Below, piece after piece: positions 62,737-64,000 of a stretch of 64,000 bases of DNA. The translations under genes were made by a program, and so were the position numbers. Source of the DNA: Sediminibacterium sp. (GTDB taxonomy: Bacteria > Bacteroidota > Bacteroidia > Chitinophagales > Chitinophagaceae); the NCBI RefSeq assembly GCF_030695065.1, contig NZ_JAUYTR010000016.1, positions 1-64,000 of the forward strand, written 5' to 3'. The notes beneath the pieces were generated by a model. It did not search any database and was not told the origin of the DNA. It saw only the letters and a program-made list of their open reading frames with translations. How positions within the stretch are numbered: position 1 is the first letter of the stretch; every line of letters begins with the position of its first letter.

Positions 62737-64000
62737 CTACCTTTTGTTTAAATTAAATCTAAGTCCCATTGCTAATCCACCAATACTGAAGCGTTGATTA
62801 AAGGCAGCTTCAGGATTAGTCATATTAGATAAATTATACCTTAAGTAAGGTTCAAAAAATAATTGTGTAGCGTAATTAATTCTTTTAGTTACAGTTAATC
62901 CTGCATACAATCCTAACCCAATATTACTTTTGTACACCATATTGGTTTCCTTGCTCAATGGCACTGCTGTTAAACTACTGTCTAGTATAACGCCTTGGTA
63001 CCAGCTAGATAAATTCACAATTACGCCTGCAGTTAATCCAATACTCAAATCGTCATTCCCAACTTGATAACTTGCCAATATTGGAATATCTAAACTTCTG
63101 AACCTGTTTTTAACTGTATTGGTCTTGTAACCAACTTGTGTTAAAATACTGGTATCTCTTACTAATAAAGTGTCTCCTGGCGCTCTAATAATAGATCGCA
63201 CTGTTACTACAGTTGTTGTTCTAGTTTCGTTTTCTGTTCTGTAGGTAAAGCGTTCGTTTATTTGAGAATATTGTAATCCCGTTTTAATGGCGAAGTTGTC
63301 GTTTAACGGTTTTACAATTCTAAATCCTGCAGAAAACCCTGGTCTTAAAGACTCACTACTGTCTTTTCTGCTCAATAATTGAGGACTGGCTGTATTATTT
63401 GTTACTGATTTAAATGGCATATCAGGTGAAACAAATACTTCTAAATCCCAATCCGTATTTCTCATCTTTCTATCAGTTGGACAAATCACTACATTTTTGA
63501 AACTAGATGCATGATTGTATGCGCTCATTTCTTTGTTAAAGAGGGCAGAGAGATTCCTTTTTTGTTTAATGAATGCATTCTCTGCTTTTTGAGATAATTC
63601 ATACATTTCTATGTCCTCGGTTAATTTAACTTCTTCAGTTAACTCGTTATTGTATGTATTCCGTTCTACAATTGCTTGGTTTTTATTTTTGATGGATTGA
63701 TCAAAAGGGAAAACCGACTCCGATTGCTTGAATGATTGAGTGATATTTTTCTTATTTAATTTCCAACTTATTTTGTTTTCGGTAGCTCTGTTAATTTTAG
63801 AATCTGTAGTTGTTTTTGTTGCGTTGTTTTCAATTACTAACGCAGACTCCGTTTTTTCTTGTATGCTGTCTAATTGGCTAGAAGAGGGTATTTCGTTGTT
63901 TACTTGCTTGTTTGCTGGGCTTTCTAACTGAACTGCTTCTGCTTCTTCATTGGTGAATGGGTTCCCGTTCATGAATAGGTATGCAGCTGAAGTACCTGCT
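62737..64000 (-). CDS. Outer-membrane beta-barrel (PorT/opacity-like) protein, 5' truncated
   Basis: The reading frame is open to the right edge: upstream of the first internal Met come codons for AGTSAAYLF, which look like the end of a transmembrane helix. The C-terminal half (about the last 210 residues) is a beta-barrel (RPGFSAGFRIVKPLNDNFAIKTGLQYSQINE ... FSIGGLAMGLRFNLNKR). The preceding part is a Lys/Asn/Glu-rich linker. Proteins with a cytoplasmic start, one membrane helix and a C-terminal barrel domain are common in Bacteroidota, often beside ECF sigma genes. The true start is outside the window. Confidence 0.75.
   Translation of the reverse strand, partial: AGTSAAYLFMNGNPFTNEEAEAVQLESPANKQVNNEIPSSSQLDSIQEKTESALVIENNATKTTTDSKINRATENKISWKLNKKNITQSFKQSESVFPFDQSIKNKNQAIVERNTYNNELTEEVKLTEDIEMYELSQKAENAFIKQKRNLSALFNKEMSAYNHASSFKNVVICPTDRKMRNTDWDLEVFVSPDMPFKSVTNNTASPQLLSRKDSSESLRPGFSAGFRIVKPLNDNFAIKTGLQYSQINERFTYRTENETRTTTVVTVRSIIRAPGDTLLVRDTSILTQVGYKTNTVKNRFRSLDIPILASYQVGNDDLSIGLTAGVIVNLSSWYQGVILDSSLTAVPLSKETNMVYKSNIGLGLYAGLTVTKRINYATQLFFEPYLRYNLSNMTNPEAAFNQRFSIGGLAMGLRFNLNKR

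Overview
The window looks like a chromosome segment of a Bacteroidota bacterium, most likely a Chitinophagaceae member (Sediminibacterium-like; genus is inference). The grounds are a SusC/SusD pair, Bacteroidota-type promoters (TTTG, about 19-20 nt, TANNTTTG), almost no Shine-Dalgarno sites, a single-chain glycine dehydrogenase, DUF4382 and PorT-like proteins, and lipoproteins with the family's usual signal peptides.

Positions 1 to about 27,100 are an accessory region with every recognisable gene on the minus strand. It has three modules. (1) 1-13,605: a tightly overlapping operon reading copB, a heavy-metal RND pump split into two ORFs, a Ca-type P-ATPase, an ATP-cone/Mrr-type nuclease, an MgtC/DUF4010 membrane protein, PPK2, a beta-CASP nuclease, an AAA ATPase and the start of a TolC-like gene. 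It is preceded by two small Cys/His-rich metal-associated proteins. (2) 14,470-19,611: an iron/oxidative module with a two-component system, two DUF2231 membrane proteins, a lipoprotein rubrerythrin and a ferritin-VIT1 fusion. (3) 20,290-26,682: a four-gene defence operon with an XRE regulator, an OLD-type ATPase/Toprim nuclease, and type III Mod and Res.

The most interesting signal is in the non-coding DNA between these modules. Five copies of one hairpin share a constant core, while their outer stems differ in sequence and keep pairing. Two 199-nt sites, about 93% alike by eye, fold end to end with 7-nt boxes GTACAAC/GTTGTAC, which resembles the architecture of integron attC sites. Matching end motifs (GTTGTACGTTCGCCCT and AGGGTGACGTACAAC) bracket module 2 and module 3 separately. 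This suggests modular mobile units; no integrase or transposase lies in the window.

The region ends beside the 3' end of a tRNA-Leu(CAA) gene, the usual side for tRNA-targeted integration, with a palindrome-rich block immediately after the tRNA. From about 27.5 kb onward the content is housekeeping: hscB, an alanine/saccharopine dehydrogenase-like gene, mutS, an M28 peptidase, a TrmH-family methylase, ubiA-like mqnP, ruvX, def, gcvP, a deoxynucleoside kinase, folK, sppA, a SusCD pair, queG, a serine hydrolase, clpB, two MFS transporters and several lineage-specific secreted proteins. The window closes inside a 5'-truncated beta-barrel gene.
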